Shown piece after piece: positions 1 to 8,516 of a DNA stretch of 64,000 nt. A program made the position numbers and the translations under genes. The stretch is from Brevibacillus migulae (GTDB lineage Bacteria > Bacillota > Bacilli > Brevibacillales > Brevibacillaceae): contig NZ_SDKD01000015.1 of the NCBI RefSeq assembly GCF_004521915.1, positions 45,132 to 109,131 of the forward strand, in the 5' to 3' direction. The first letter of the stretch is position 1, and the number at the start of each line of letters is the position of its first letter. The notes below the pieces were generated by a model. It had not been told where the DNA came from and searched no databases. It saw only the letters and a program-made list of their open reading frames with translations.

Positions 1-69
1 CTGCTGCGTAAACCGCTCTTTGAGGTAAGCGCCTGCTTCCTTCGCTGCCTGAATGGCGATGTCGATCAT
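1..69 (-). CDS. N-terminus of an inositol monophosphatase-like protein (partial)
   Basis: The last 23 codons before the window edge read MIDIAIQAAKEAGAYLKERF and onward, starting at an ATG at 69 behind a GGAG ribosome binding site about nine bases upstream. An opening helix of the type IxIAxxAAxxAG is typical of the inositol monophosphatase family, which removes phosphate from inositol phosphates or related small molecules. Only the N-terminus is visible, so no catalytic motif can be checked and the family call is tentative. A second, complete family member lies at 33968-34786. Confidence 0.5.
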   Translation of the reverse strand, partial: MIDIAIQAAKEAGAYLKERFTQQ

Positions 70-173
70 CAATCAAGTCTCCTTTTACAGTCAAGATTTC
101 ATCATTTTCGAATGGTAACCAACATCACTGGCAAGTTCAATCCACCTCGCTTACATTTTTCAATATATTTACA

Positions 174-202
174 TTGCGTTCCAATTAGCAAGTGACTATG
201 AT
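174..202 (+). promoter_or_regulatory. sigma-A promoter for the gene at 242
   Basis: TTGCGT at 174-179 and TATGAT at 197-202 are separated by 17 bases and lie about 40 bases upstream of the GTG start at 242. Confidence 0.55.
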
Positions 203-241
203 AAAGAAATCACTCGGCTTATCCTAAAGGAGGTTTTAGAC

Positions 242-619
242 GTGAACAATGATTTTATCCGGCTGAAGAACCTTGAGGGAGAACTGAAGCTGACTCAAAT
301 GAATAGAAGCCTTGGAACGTCCGTCACCAACAAGGAATTGGTGTTTCATAAGCCCCACATGACTTACCACTTGTTCCTCGAGGACATTGTCAGCATCGTT
401 CCATATTCACTCGATTCCCAAGTCGTAATGTTCCGCCAGAAGCATGAAATGATCCGCTCAGAGTTTGGCTCTGATTATTATAAAGTTACGGTAAAGTGGG
501 CACGGATCGTAACCCGCTCCGGTGTCATCGAAAGAGAAAACATGGAGTTTATCGTTCCCTTGACAGATAAAATGCTGCAGTATATCGCTCAGTATTCCGG
601 CCTTGTCGTGATTAAATAA
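242..619 (+). CDS. conserved hypothetical protein, 125 aa
   Basis: A GTG start follows a strong AAGGAGG site. The product is a soluble 125-residue protein with no signal peptide, membrane segment or cysteine cluster. Short beta-like stretches around residues 50-110 (for example KVTVKWARIVTRSG) suggest a small beta-rich fold. I do not recognise the family. It has its own promoter and is followed by a terminator shared with the convergent thioesterase gene, so it is monocistronic. Confidence 0.75.
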   Translation: MNNDFIRLKNLEGELKLTQMNRSLGTSVTNKELVFHKPHMTYHLFLEDIVSIVPYSLDSQVVMFRQKHEMIRSEFGSDYYKVTVKWARIVTRSGVIERENMEFIVPLTDKMLQYIAQYSGLVVIK

Positions 620-625
620 GAAAAA

Positions 626-676
626 GTCTCTGTTGCTTTGGATATCGATCCGAAACGAACAGAGGCTTTTTTCTTT
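626..676. terminator. bidirectional intrinsic terminator
   Basis: CTCTGTT at 628-634 pairs with AACAGAG at 658-664. A T-run follows on the plus strand and an A-run precedes, so it can serve both convergent genes. Confidence 0.75.
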
Positions 677-1147
677 TTACTTATGTAAAATCATAAACGT
701 CGCGGTTCCATGTGCCAGCAGCCGGTCCCGCTCGTCAAACACGCTGCCTTGCAGGACGATCAGGGTCTGCCCGCGGTGAAGAATGGTGGCTTCCGAGCGG
801 AGTGTCCCCTCCCTGCTCGAACGCAGGTAATTGACTTTAAGCTCCGTCGTCACACCGAACTGGTTTTCCGGCAGCGAACGATTGACCAGCGACCCCATCG
901 TCGAATCGATCAAGGTGGCGAGAATGCCCCCATGAACAACCCCGAGCGGATTGTGCATAAAGGGAGTGATGGGTACGATGAACTGGTACGTCCTTTCATC
1001 CAAAAACTGTCCCGTAAGTCCCATAAAGCCGGAGAGAAATGCACTGTTTCGCTCCCTTTTTTGCTTGATCGCTTGCATGGCCAGCCTGAGAATTTCTTGT
1101 TCCTCCGCATTTCCCGTTTCGCAAATCTCCAACAGCTCTTCCCTCAT
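677..1147 (-). CDS. PaaI-family hotdog thioesterase
   Basis: The protein (156 aa) is a single hotdog domain, the fold of acyl-CoA thioesterases that hydrolyse aryl- or acyl-CoA in the cytoplasm. The active-site helix motif HNPLGVVHGGILATLID, with the conserved HGG, lies near residues 65-81. I chose ATG 1147 because AGAAGG is then spaced nine bases upstream; the in-frame GTG at 1156 would abut that site. A promoter lies just upstream (1196-1223). The natural acyl group cannot be inferred from the sequence. Confidence 0.85.
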   Translation of the reverse strand: MREELLEICETGNAEEQEILRLAMQAIKQKRERNSAFLSGFMGLTGQFLDERTYQFIVPITPFMHNPLGVVHGGILATLIDSTMGSLVNRSLPENQFGVTTELKVNYLRSSREGTLRSEATILHRGQTLIVLQGSVFDERDRLLAHGTATFMILHK

Positions 1148-1195
1148 GTACCTCACCCTTCTTACTCGCGATGAACGCCAAACATGAATGAACTC

Positions 1196-1223
1196 ATTTT
1201 ATCATACCCCTTCGACGATTCAA
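1196..1223 (-). promoter_or_regulatory. promoter for the thioesterase gene
   Basis: Read on the minus strand, TTGAAT (1218-1223) and TAAAAT (1196-1201) are 16 bases apart. Confidence 0.45.
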
Positions 1224-1250
1224 TCTGAGCGAATGTTCAGAGTTTTAAGG

Positions 1251-1280
1251 TTGTTTCTGTTTGCCGGACAATGGTAAGAT
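1251..1280 (+). promoter_or_regulatory. promoter for ilvD
   Basis: TTGTTT at 1251-1256 and TAAGAT at 1275-1280 are 18 bases apart, 40 bases before the ilvD start. No T-box specifier or T-box sequence is visible in the short leader. Confidence 0.45.
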
Positions 1281-1321
1281 AATTCAAACATATAAGATTC
1301 AAGAGGGAGGAAGCTGGGACC

Positions 1322-2998
1322 ATGGCAAGAATGCGAAGTGATATGATCAAGAAAGGTTTTGACCGTGCGCCGCACCGCAGTTTGTTGCGCGCTGCCGGCG
1401 TGAAAGAAGAGGATTTTGACAAACCGTTTATCGCGATCTGCAATTCATATATAGATATTATTCCTGGACACGTACATCTTCAGGAATTCGGAAAGCTCGT
1501 AAAAGAAGCGGTCATCGCTGCGGGCGGCGTTCCATTTGAATTCAATACGATCGGTGTCGATGATGGCATCGCGATGGGCCATATCGGGATGCGTTATTCC
1601 CTGCCCAGCCGCGAAATCATCGCAGACAGTCTGGAAACCGTTGTCGCTGCACACTGGTTTGACGGCATGATCTGTATTCCGAACTGTGACAAAATCACTC
1701 CAGGTATGATTATGGGTGCTTTGCGGGTCAATATCCCAACCGTGTTTGTCACAGGCGGTCCGATGAAGGCGGGAAAAACGAGCGACGGCCGTTCCATTTC
1801 CCTCTCCTCCGTTTTCGAGGGTGTCGGCGCATATCAATCCGGACGCATTGACGAGAAGCAGCTGACGGAGCTGGAGCAATATGGCTGCCCGACCTGTGGG
1901 TCCTGCTCCGGTATGTTCACCGCCAACTCCATGAACTGTCTGGCAGAGGTGCTCGGTATTGCCCTGCCTGGCAACGGTACGATATTGGCAGTATCGGAAG
2001 AACGCCGCGAGCTGGTCAAAGCATCCGCGCAAAAGCTGATGCATCTGATCGAAAAAGATATCAAACCGCGCGATATCGTCACCCTCGACGCGATCGACGA
2101 CGCATTTGCCCTGGATATGGCGATGGGCGGGTCAACCAACACCGTTCTTCATACACTGGCGATCGCTCATGAGGCTGGCATCGATTATCCAATCGACCGC
2201 ATCAATCAGGTCGCTGAGCGCGTGCCATACTTGTGCAAGCTCGCACCGGCTTCCGATTACCACATTGAAGACTGCCACGATGCAGGCGGTGTGTCTGCTA
2301 TCCTGAAAGAGCTGTCCAAGAAAGAAGGCACGCTTCATCTGGACCGCATCACGGTTACGGGCAAAACATTGGGTGAAAATATTGCCGACGCGGAAATCAC
2401 CAATGACAATGTGATTCGTCGTCTGGATAATCCATATACACAAAAAGGCGGACTTGCTGTGCTTTTCGGCAATCTCGCACCGATGGGCTCCATTATCAAA
2501 ACAGGCGGCGTTGATCCATCCATCAAACGTCATGAAGGTCCGGCCATCTGCTTCGACTCCCAAGAGGAAGTGCTCGAAGCGATCGCTAACGGAAAAATCA
2601 AAGAAGGCCATGTCGTCGTCATTCGTTACGAAGGTCCAAAAGGAGGACCTGGCATGCCGGAAATGCTGGCACCTACTTCACAGATCGTCGGAATGGGGCT
2701 CGGCACCAAGGTAGCGCTTATTACGGACGGTCGTTTCTCCGGCGCTTCCCGCGGCATTTCTGTCGGTCATATTTCTCCTGAAGCGGCTGAAGGCGGTCCG
2801 ATCGCTTTTATTCAAGATGGCGACATCATCAGTATCGACATCGAAGAACGCTCGCTTGAACTCCATATTTCTCCGGAAGAAATGGCCAAACGCCAAGCGG
2901 GCTTCCCCGGCTTTGAGCCGAAAGTCAAAACCGGCTATCTGGCCCGTTACTCCAAGCTGGTCACCAATGCCAGCATGGGCGGTATTCTCAAGATTTAA
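1322..2998 (+). CDS. ilvD: dihydroxy-acid dehydratase
   Basis: IlvD (558 aa, full length for the family) dehydrates 2,3-dihydroxy-isovalerate and its methylvalerate homologue to the 2-keto acids that precede valine, leucine and isoleucine. Family signatures are present: NCDKITPGM at 121-129 and CPTCGSCSGMF at 189-199, with the iron-sulfur cysteines Cys122 and Cys195, and GRFSGASRGISVGHISPEA near residue 465. A GGGAGG site precedes ATG 1322. It stands alone here, away from the other ilv-leu genes. The branched-chain aminotransferase ilvE at 17.8 kb acts on its products. Confidence 0.97.
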   Translation: MARMRSDMIKKGFDRAPHRSLLRAAGVKEEDFDKPFIAICNSYIDIIPGHVHLQEFGKLVKEAVIAAGGVPFEFNTIGVDDGIAMGHIGMRYSLPSREIIADSLETVVAAHWFDGMICIPNCDKITPGMIMGALRVNIPTVFVTGGPMKAGKTSDGRSISLSSVFEGVGAYQSGRIDEKQLTELEQYGCPTCGSCSGMFTANSMNCLAEVLGIALPGNGTILAVSEERRELVKASAQKLMHLIEKDIKPRDIVTLDAIDDAFALDMAMGGSTNTVLHTLAIAHEAGIDYPIDRINQVAERVPYLCKLAPASDYHIEDCHDAGGVSAILKELSKKEGTLHLDRITVTGKTLGENIADAEITNDNVIRRLDNPYTQKGGLAVLFGNLAPMGSIIKTGGVDPSIKRHEGPAICFDSQEEVLEAIANGKIKEGHVVVIRYEGPKGGPGMPEMLAPTSQIVGMGLGTKVALITDGRFSGASRGISVGHISPEAAEGGPIAFIQDGDIISIDIEERSLELHISPEEMAKRQAGFPGFEPKVKTGYLARYSKLVTNASMGGILKI

Positions 2999-3030
2999 GG
3001 GATTCGCAACGTGATCCGTTTTTCGATAAG

Positions 3031-3064
3031 AAAGAGCACCCGTCAATGCTGGGTGCTCTTTCGC
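3031..3064 (+). terminator. ilvD terminator
   Basis: AGAGCACCC and GGGTGCTCT form a nine-base-pair stem followed by a short T-run. Confidence 0.75.
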
Positions 3065-3111
3065 TATGTGAGAGATTCCTCTTTATTTTCAATATTCAAT
3101 CTGTTTGCAGA

Positions 3112-3597
3112 CTAGAGAACCCGTCTTGCAGTTACCATTCGTTTTTCCCAGTTGCTGCCCTTGAATGTGCTGAAGGTAACGCCTGGTTTGCCATACGTAT
3201 GAAGAATCTTGTTATTTCCTGCGTAGATGGCTACGTGGGTGATTCGGTTAGAAGAACTGCCTGAGGAACGCATGAAAATCAAATCCCCTTTTTTCAGCTG
3301 GCTCTTCAACACTTTCGTTCCTTGCGTAGCTTGCTGACGGGATGAACGCAGCAATTTCACTCCTACTGACTTATACACACGCTGTACAAATGATGAGCAA
3401 TCAAAATACTTTGTCGTGCTGGAGCTTGCCCCAAACTTATATGGAGTATGGAGATAATCCTTACCTTCTTCAATAACCTTGTCCGCTTTGCTAGCAGAGT
3501 ACGCGTATGCCGCTTGGTCTTGACCGGTAACGGTCACTCCTGTAAATACAAAGGCTACAGCTAAAGAAACATTCAGAATTCTCTTTTTCAAAGTCAT
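3112..3597 (-). CDS. secreted NlpC/P60 cell-wall peptidase
   Basis: This 161-residue protein has a signal peptide (lysines at 4-5, hydrophobic core 8-23, likely cleavage after AYA near 33) and a single NlpC/P60 domain. The catalytic triad is visible: Cys67 in FDCSSFVQ, His121 in THVAIYAG and His133 in ILHTYG. Such enzymes cut D-gamma-glutamyl-diaminopimelate or related bonds in peptidoglycan outside the membrane. No LysM or SH3 wall-binding domain is present. GGGAGGAG lies upstream of the ATG. I saw no c-di-AMP riboswitch in its leader. Confidence 0.92.
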   Translation of the reverse strand: MTLKKRILNVSLAVAFVFTGVTVTGQDQAAYAYSASKADKVIEEGKDYLHTPYKFGASSSTTKYFDCSSFVQRVYKSVGVKLLRSSRQQATQGTKVLKSQLKKGDLIFMRSSGSSSNRITHVAIYAGNNKILHTYGKPGVTFSTFKGSNWEKRMVTARRVL

Positions 3598-4011
3598 GGT
3601 AGATAGCTCCTCCCTTTTTCGCCATTATGATTGGCTGTGTCTCTCTCTCGTCCATAACTCTACCATGAGTTTTGTAGTCCTTTACATTCCCAAACTTTTT
3701 CCAATCTTCCTTTTTTCCATTGGATAATAATGGCCATTGACACGTTCTTTCCCATAAAATCAGGGATTCCGGCAAATTTTCTGATAATATTCCACCCAGT
3801 AATTACTAATGCAATCTACTAAATCTTGCTATGAAAAAAAGGCGATTTTTTGATACTCATGCGTTTTTTACTCCTGTCTGCAAGTAAATCTATCCATTCA
3901 GCTGCATTTTCAAAGGAATGACTTGAAACAAAGGCATGTCCCATATACAGTAGAAGAAGCTTTTCTTTTTTCTTTATCTATCATCTATCGCGCATCAAAC
4001 AGGAGGTTATC
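3598..4011. other. 414-bp intergenic region
   Basis: This AT-rich spacer separates the divergent NlpC/P60 and trmB genes. A possible trmB promoter is TTGAAA (3923-3928) with TATACA or TACAGT 15-17 bases further on. I see no gene, RNA family or repeat in the rest. Confidence 0.35.
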
Positions 4012-4659
4012 ATGCGTTTACGCAATATTCCGGGCGTCGAACAAGCCCTGCTGCAATATCCGACGTTCATCGAGAAGCCCTTGGAATACAAAGGGCGCTG
4101 GCACGAATATTTCGGGAATCACCATCCCATCCACATCGAGATCGGCTGTGGGAAAGGAAGATTCATTACCACCCTGGCGGCCAAGCACCCTGAGATTAAT
4201 TTTATCGCTATCGAATTGAAAGCAGAAGTGGTTTTTCGCGCCGCTCAACGCACCGAGATGCGTGAAATTCCGAATCTCGCTTTTGTTCAATATAATGCGG
4301 AACTTCTGACAGAACTGTTTTCGCCGGGTGAAATCGATCGCATCTATTTGAACTTCAGCGATCCGTGGCCGAAAAAACGGCACTACAAACGTCGCCTGAC
4401 CTACAAGAGCTTTTTGGACACCTACCGTCAAGTATTGAAAGAGAATGGCGAAATCCATCAGAAAACAGACAACGAAAAGCTGTTTGAATTCTCGCTGAAT
4501 CAGTTTGCCAATGAGCGATTCCAGCTGCGCCATATTACCTTCGATCTGCATCAATCCGAATTTGCGGAAGGTAATGTCATGACTGAATACGAGGAGCGCT
4601 TTTCCAAGCGTGGACAGCGTATCTACCGCACAGAAGCGATCAATATCCCGCTTGGTTGA
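4012..4659 (+). CDS. trmB: tRNA (guanine-N7)-methyltransferase
   Basis: TrmB (215 aa) uses S-adenosylmethionine to methylate G46 in the variable loop of tRNAs. The SAM-binding motif EIGCGKGRF lies at 43-51 and the family signature FSDPWPKKRH at 115-124, which carries the proposed catalytic aspartate. The length matches the monomeric Bacillus enzyme. CAGGAGG precedes ATG 4012. It is a single-gene unit with a strong terminator immediately downstream. Confidence 0.96.
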   Translation: MRLRNIPGVEQALLQYPTFIEKPLEYKGRWHEYFGNHHPIHIEIGCGKGRFITTLAAKHPEINFIAIELKAEVVFRAAQRTEMREIPNLAFVQYNAELLTELFSPGEIDRIYLNFSDPWPKKRHYKRRLTYKSFLDTYRQVLKENGEIHQKTDNEKLFEFSLNQFANERFQLRHITFDLHQSEFAEGNVMTEYEERFSKRGQRIYRTEAINIPLG

Positions 4660-4678
4660 TCGACACGGCATCTCCATA

Positions 4679-4716
4679 CAAAAACCCCCGCTATATTCGT
4701 ATAACGGGGGTTTTTG
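4679..4716. terminator. bidirectional terminator between trmB and ybaK-like gene
   Basis: AAAACCCCCG and CGGGGGTTTT form a GC-rich hairpin flanked by A- and T-runs, usable from both sides. Confidence 0.85.
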
Positions 4717-4731
4717 GCGCATATTCGTACG

Positions 4732-5214
4732 CTAGGATGAAACGCTGACAAGCTCGATTACCTTTCCGCCTGTTATCCCCACAAGCTGCACAAACGATAC
4801 GGGCAAAAGGCTTTCGGCGATGCCTGCTGCGGTATAGACTCGATCAAAGCGTGACAAGGATGCATCAATAAAGATCGGCACTTCTTGTCGCAAAGCGAAG
4901 GGACAAACCGCTCCTACCTGAAACCCGGTAATCTCCTCTACTTCCTGCGGCGTTGCCATTTTCACATTGCCTCCGCCCAGGAGCTCTTTGACCTGTGCGT
5001 TGCGGATCCGCATGTCACCCGCTGTTACAAACAGCCCATAGCCCTGGCTTGTGCGAAACAGGAGTGTCTTGGCAATCTGCCCGGTTTCCACACCCAAGAC
5101 GGCAGCAGCCTCTTCGGTCGTTTTCATTTGTTCAGAAAAAAGGATCGGTTCCAGCTGTGCATCGAAGGCTTGTACAGCGGTTCGGACACGTTGGACCTGC
5201 TCCGGTGCGATCAT
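4732..5214 (-). CDS. YbaK/EbsC-type aminoacyl-tRNA deacylase
   Basis: The 160-residue product is a single YbaK domain, a family that hydrolyses mischarged aminoacyl-tRNA such as Cys-tRNA(Pro). The catalytic-lysine segment AKTLLFRT (near 48-55), GDMRI (near 67) and VGAVCPFAL (near 111-119) are typical. The gene starts divergently from the L,D-transpeptidase 83 bp away. Which tRNA it edits cannot be told from sequence alone. Confidence 0.88.
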   Translation of the reverse strand: MIAPEQVQRVRTAVQAFDAQLEPILFSEQMKTTEEAAAVLGVETGQIAKTLLFRTSQGYGLFVTAGDMRIRNAQVKELLGGGNVKMATPQEVEEITGFQVGAVCPFALRQEVPIFIDASLSRFDRVYTAAGIAESLLPVSFVQLVGITGGKVIELVSVSS

Positions 5215-5297
5215 ACGAACTCACTCCCCGCAATCTTTTACGTTCATTCTAACATGTTTTCCATTCTTTTCCGATATCACTTGTAGGAGGGGCAATC

Positions 5298-6716
5298 ATG
5301 GACAACGCTCAATTTCTGCAAGAAAAAATCGCCTATTTACATATACATTCCCAGCAAAATGATCTGGCTTTCTACCGTTTCTTTACCGAAAAGCATCCCA
5401 AAGAGGCAGTAGGCTGGCTGCATCTCGCCCGCGAGTGGGAGCAGCGCGGAAAGCCGGAATTGGCTTTGGAAGCCTATCGTCAGGCTCTGCGCTGCAAGCC
5501 GGATTCGTATCAGGAGGAAGCCCGCGAAGCTTACCATGTGCTATTACGTTCTGAAAAGCGCCTTTTGCGCCGGCAACGTACGCGCCGTGGAATCGCCTCT
5601 TTACTGCTGCTTCTGTTCGGCCTGCTGAGTCTGCCCAATCCCGCAGGAGGACCTGGAAGCCCGGCAACGAAGCCAACCGTTTCGGCTAGTCAAACCACGA
5701 AACATCGTAACCATACGGAAGTGATCGCCGTCCCTGCAAATATGACCAGCGAACAAGCGAGAGCGCATATCAAAAAATACTTGCTCGCCCAAAGACCTAC
5801 ACCAAAGCAACCATTTTCATTGCTCATCGTTCCCGAATCCGTTGGAACCCCTTTGTTTACCCCGCTGACCTTTTACAGGCCACAACAGGTGAAAGGTGTG
5901 CTCCGCTATGATCCGGCGACCCAGTCTTTTCTGACGCAAAAATGGTACCCGCTGAACTGCAAATGCGAAAATGATCCCGCTATCCTCGCAGCGAAGCAAA
6001 CACATAGAGAAGAACAGCATACCCTTGAACAGACGTTGATTTTACGCAATGCGCTCTATCACCATTACCAACGCACCGGCCGCTTGCCCGACACACTCTC
6101 GGCACTCGCAGGCTCTTACCCAGCCAACTCATTGCCCGCATTGCCCGTTCACACTCCCAAGGCCGAAAACAACGGTTGGACGTATACGCCTACAGCCTTT
6201 CAACCCGAAAATCCTTGGGACAGTCTGTCAAACGTCTTGCCTGTCCCCGGTTATCCTGAGCCTGCTACCCCGTTGGAGCCCTTGCAGATCGTCGTCAATC
6301 TTTCCTCTTACCGGATGACGCTGATGAGTGGTTCCCAACCGGTCAGAAGCTATCCGATTGGCATTGGCAAACAGTCCTCGACGCCTGAAGGCTACTTTCA
6401 GATTCAGCAAAAAATCAATCAACCACGCGGACATGATCACATTTACGGCACGCGGGGCATGATTTTCCACGCAGGGGACTATGCGATTCACGGCACAAAT
6501 GCTCCGAAAAGCATCGGAGCCGCCATGTCGCTTGGCTGCATACGCTTGCTCAACCCGGATGTCGAGGAATTGTATTCATTCGTCACCCCTGGTACCGATG
6601 TGATCATATCCGGCAAACCTGCCGCATTTCCTGCCTGGTCCAACCCCCAGCGATTCGTTCTGCCAGCTGGCCCGGAGGAAGAGACACCCAGCATTGTCTA
6701 TCACTGGCTGCAGTAA
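5298..6716 (+). CDS. membrane-anchored L,D-transpeptidase with N-terminal TPR region
   Basis: The 472-residue protein has a cytoplasmic helical region with TPR character (about 37-83), a membrane anchor at 98-114 preceded by an arginine-rich stretch, an extracellular linker, and a C-terminal YkuD domain (about 325-450). The catalytic segment starts with HGT (His398) and ends in MSLGCIRL (Cys414). The usual SHGC is SLGC here, as in some active YkuD relatives. YkuD enzymes form 3-3 crosslinks or attach proteins to peptidoglycan. TPR fusion suggests recruitment by a cytoplasmic partner, which is inference. TAGGAGGGG precedes ATG 5298. Confidence 0.88.
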   Translation: MDNAQFLQEKIAYLHIHSQQNDLAFYRFFTEKHPKEAVGWLHLAREWEQRGKPELALEAYRQALRCKPDSYQEEAREAYHVLLRSEKRLLRRQRTRRGIASLLLLLFGLLSLPNPAGGPGSPATKPTVSASQTTKHRNHTEVIAVPANMTSEQARAHIKKYLLAQRPTPKQPFSLLIVPESVGTPLFTPLTFYRPQQVKGVLRYDPATQSFLTQKWYPLNCKCENDPAILAAKQTHREEQHTLEQTLILRNALYHHYQRTGRLPDTLSALAGSYPANSLPALPVHTPKAENNGWTYTPTAFQPENPWDSLSNVLPVPGYPEPATPLEPLQIVVNLSSYRMTLMSGSQPVRSYPIGIGKQSSTPEGYFQIQQKINQPRGHDHIYGTRGMIFHAGDYAIHGTNAPKSIGAAMSLGCIRLLNPDVEELYSFVTPGTDVIISGKPAAFPAWSNPQRFVLPAGPEEETPSIVYHWLQ

Positions 6717-6747
6717 ATCGACTATCCGCTTTACCGTAATCAAAAGC

Positions 6748-6788
6748 AAAAGCACCCTGTGTGAATGAATTGCTTCAGGGTGCTTTTT
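6748..6788 (+). terminator. terminator of the L,D-transpeptidase gene
   Basis: AAAGCACCCTG pairs with CAGGGTGCTTT, followed by TTT. Confidence 0.8.
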
Positions 6789-7064
6789 AGCATTTTCCAG
6801 AAAATAGGCAATACCCATCGGACTTCTACCCAAGCACAATCATTCTGGATGGAGTAAAGGAGTTTTCGGTTAATCCCTATAGCATCGCCAGAATTGGCAT
6901 ATTTTCCTCAGGCTTCAAAACAAGAATTTCCATACAAACTCGTGGATTTGCCAGTGGCTCTTTTATTTATCAACAAAACTAACGCTCAAAATCGAATAAT
7001 GGAAGGAAGGTCTGCTGAAATGCAGGCTTTCTTTATATCCTTCTTTCTCTTTCTAGATAAAGTT
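6789..7064. other. intergenic spacer with a weak hairpin
   Basis: The stretch between the transpeptidase terminator and the rnpB terminator holds no credible gene. A hairpin with arms GAAGG-CTGC and GCAG-CTTTC lies near 7006-7032 and has a poor T-run on the plus strand. Nothing else stands out. Confidence 0.3.
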
Positions 7065-7097
7065 AAAAAAGACCTAGGGAGCAGTTTCCCTAAGTCT
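7065..7097 (-). terminator. terminator downstream of rnpB
   Basis: On the minus strand GACTTAGGGA pairs with TCCCTAGGTC, followed by six T residues. Confidence 0.75.
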
Positions 7098-7201
7098 AGT
7101 ATGTACGTAAGATGTCCCAAATCTGCCGTTTGGCTACATAACAGCCATCACGCGCATCTCAGGATATCTTTGTGTATCCAACTGTTTGACATAAATAATA
7201 G

Positions 7202-7608
7202 GCACGTACAAAGTCTCCGTAAGCCACGTTCTGTTCTCCATTGTGCTGATCACGGAAGCCATCCTCGCACAACGAAGGAGAATCATCTGTCTCACACCAG
7301 CTCTGGTGTGCTACTCCTCCGTTCATTTTCCATTGGAGTAGTTCCCCTACCAAATTTGGGTTTCTCGCAGAGGGCGTTTACCTCGTTCCACTTCCCATGT
7401 TTCCATGGGAACTACGTCACTGTGGCACTTTCAAGGTATTCAGGACATATCCAAAGGACTTAGCCCTTTTCCCTGGCGTAAGCTTTTAAACAAGCTTCCT
7501 AGGGTTATTAGCCCTAGCCTCCATACTCCAAGCATCTCAGCTTGGACGAGCGTGGACTTTCCTCAAGAACAATCGTTCCTGCGATTCTCTTCGTTTAACT
7601 TTGTACTA
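7202..7608 (-). ncRNA. rnpB: RNase P RNA, class B
   Basis: The minus strand carries the conserved blocks of Bacillus-type RNase P RNA in order: GAGGAAAGTCC (5' strand of P4), AAAGTGCCACAGTGACG, GAGAAACCCAAATTTGG then GTAGGGGAAC, and ACAGAACGTGGCTTAC (3' strand of P4). The terminal helix P1 is closed by GTACAAAGT (7598-7606) and ACTTTGTAC (7206-7214). The length of about 405 nt matches B. subtilis (about 400). This is the catalytic RNA that cuts 5' leaders from pre-tRNAs. No protein gene on the opposite strand is credible. Confidence 0.96.
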
Positions 7609-7657
7609 CGCTTCAATGTCTTTTCATTCTTGACCACCGGTTGATGGCCGGATTAAC

Positions 7658-7687
7658 AATATAGCAGATAATGAACTTTTAAATCAA
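7658..7687 (-). promoter_or_regulatory. promoter for rnpB
   Basis: On the minus strand TTGATT (7682-7687) and TATATT (7658-7663) are 18 bases apart, about 45 bases before the mature 5' end, which leaves a short leader to be trimmed. Confidence 0.5.
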
Positions 7688-7800
7688 TGGCCAAATTTAT
7701 GTAAATGGCTGTGTGTACTACAGCTCACGTTTCAGCAACATTAAAGCATTCCGGCACAGAACATCGTACGGGGCTTACATGCACTTGACCCTCACCTTTA

Positions 7801-7833
7801 TGTAAGTACCTGTAATAAAAGTGCATACTTACA
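7801..7833. promoter_or_regulatory. inverted repeat, candidate HxlR-type operator
   Basis: TGTAAGTA (7801-7808) and TACTTACA (7826-7833) are perfect inverted half-sites 17 bases apart, some 65 bases before the oxidoreductase start. GTAAGTA-like half-sites are typical of HxlR/MarR-type winged-helix operators, and an HxlR gene sits at the other end of this gene. Confidence 0.4.
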
Positions 7834-7895
7834 AAATCGCGTTGCAATTTTTATACTCAAGATACTCATTACGATTCCTAAAGGAGGACAAATCT

Positions 7896-8456
7896 TTGAA
7901 AACTCTTGTTATCGTCACACACCCAACCATAGATACATCCGTCATCAATAAGCGATGGGTAGAAGAACTCAAAAAATATCCGGAAAAGTATACCGTACAC
8001 GAATTGCATAAGGCATATCCTGATGGAAACATAGACGTGGAAAAAGAGCAAAAATTGGTTGAATCGCATGGTAATCTGGTTTTGCAGTTCCCGATATATT
8101 GGTTTAACTGTCCGCCTCTCCTTAAAAAATGGCTTGACGATGTTTTAGCTTATGGATGGGCCTACGGTTCAAAAGGGGATGCAATCAAGAATCGTAAAGT
8201 TGCTTTGGCCGTATCTGCCGGAATTAGAAAAGAAGATTATCGTCCAGAGGGAAGGTATCGCTATACACTTGAACATTTATTAGCCCCTTTTGAAACGACC
8301 TTCCTCTACTGCAATGCTGATTATCGTTCCGTTTTTGCGTTTTATGGCACAGAAAAAGCACCTGGTGAAAATGTGCCTGGGTCGGAAAATGAAGGACCTG
8401 CAACCGAACTGGAAAAAAGTGCACAGGATTATATTCATTTTATCGATAATTTGTAA
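7896..8456 (+). CDS. flavodoxin-fold NAD(P)H oxidoreductase
   Basis: Starting at TTG 7896 behind AAAGGAGG, the 186-residue protein opens with a beta strand and loop (KTLVIVTHP) typical of the flavodoxin_2 family (NAD(P)H:quinone reductases, KefF/YwrO-like). It continues with LVLQFPIYWFNCPPLLKKW, the FMN-contact and dimer segment, near 68-86. Such cytoplasmic flavoenzymes reduce quinones or diazo compounds by two electrons. The upstream inverted repeat and the convergent redox-type HxlR gene suggest induction by electrophiles. Confidence 0.85.
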   Translation: MKTLVIVTHPTIDTSVINKRWVEELKKYPEKYTVHELHKAYPDGNIDVEKEQKLVESHGNLVLQFPIYWFNCPPLLKKWLDDVLAYGWAYGSKGDAIKNRKVALAVSAGIRKEDYRPEGRYRYTLEHLLAPFETTFLYCNADYRSVFAFYGTEKAPGENVPGSENEGPATELEKSAQDYIHFIDNL

Positions 8457-8466
8457 AGGTAAAGAA

Positions 8467-8506
8467 AAAGAAGTATTTCCTAGTTCAGGAGATACTTCTT
8501 TTTGAT
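8467..8506. terminator. terminator between oxidoreductase and HxlR gene
   Basis: AGAAGTAT (8469-8476) pairs with ATACTTCT (8492-8499), flanked by A- and T-rich tracts, so it can act for both convergent genes. Confidence 0.75.
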
Positions 8507-8516
8507 TGAACCAACA

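Noticed and set aside
1224..1321. T-box leader before ilvD or ilvE
   Set aside because: The leaders are short and lack the conserved T-box sequence and antiterminator.
3598..3900. c-di-AMP (ydaO) riboswitch upstream of the NlpC/P60 gene
   Set aside because: Such switches often precede wall hydrolase genes, but none of the conserved aptamer blocks are visible here.
6894..7463. 189-codon plus-strand frame
   Set aside because: It lies antisense to rnpB and crosses the rnpB terminator; the composition is not protein-like.
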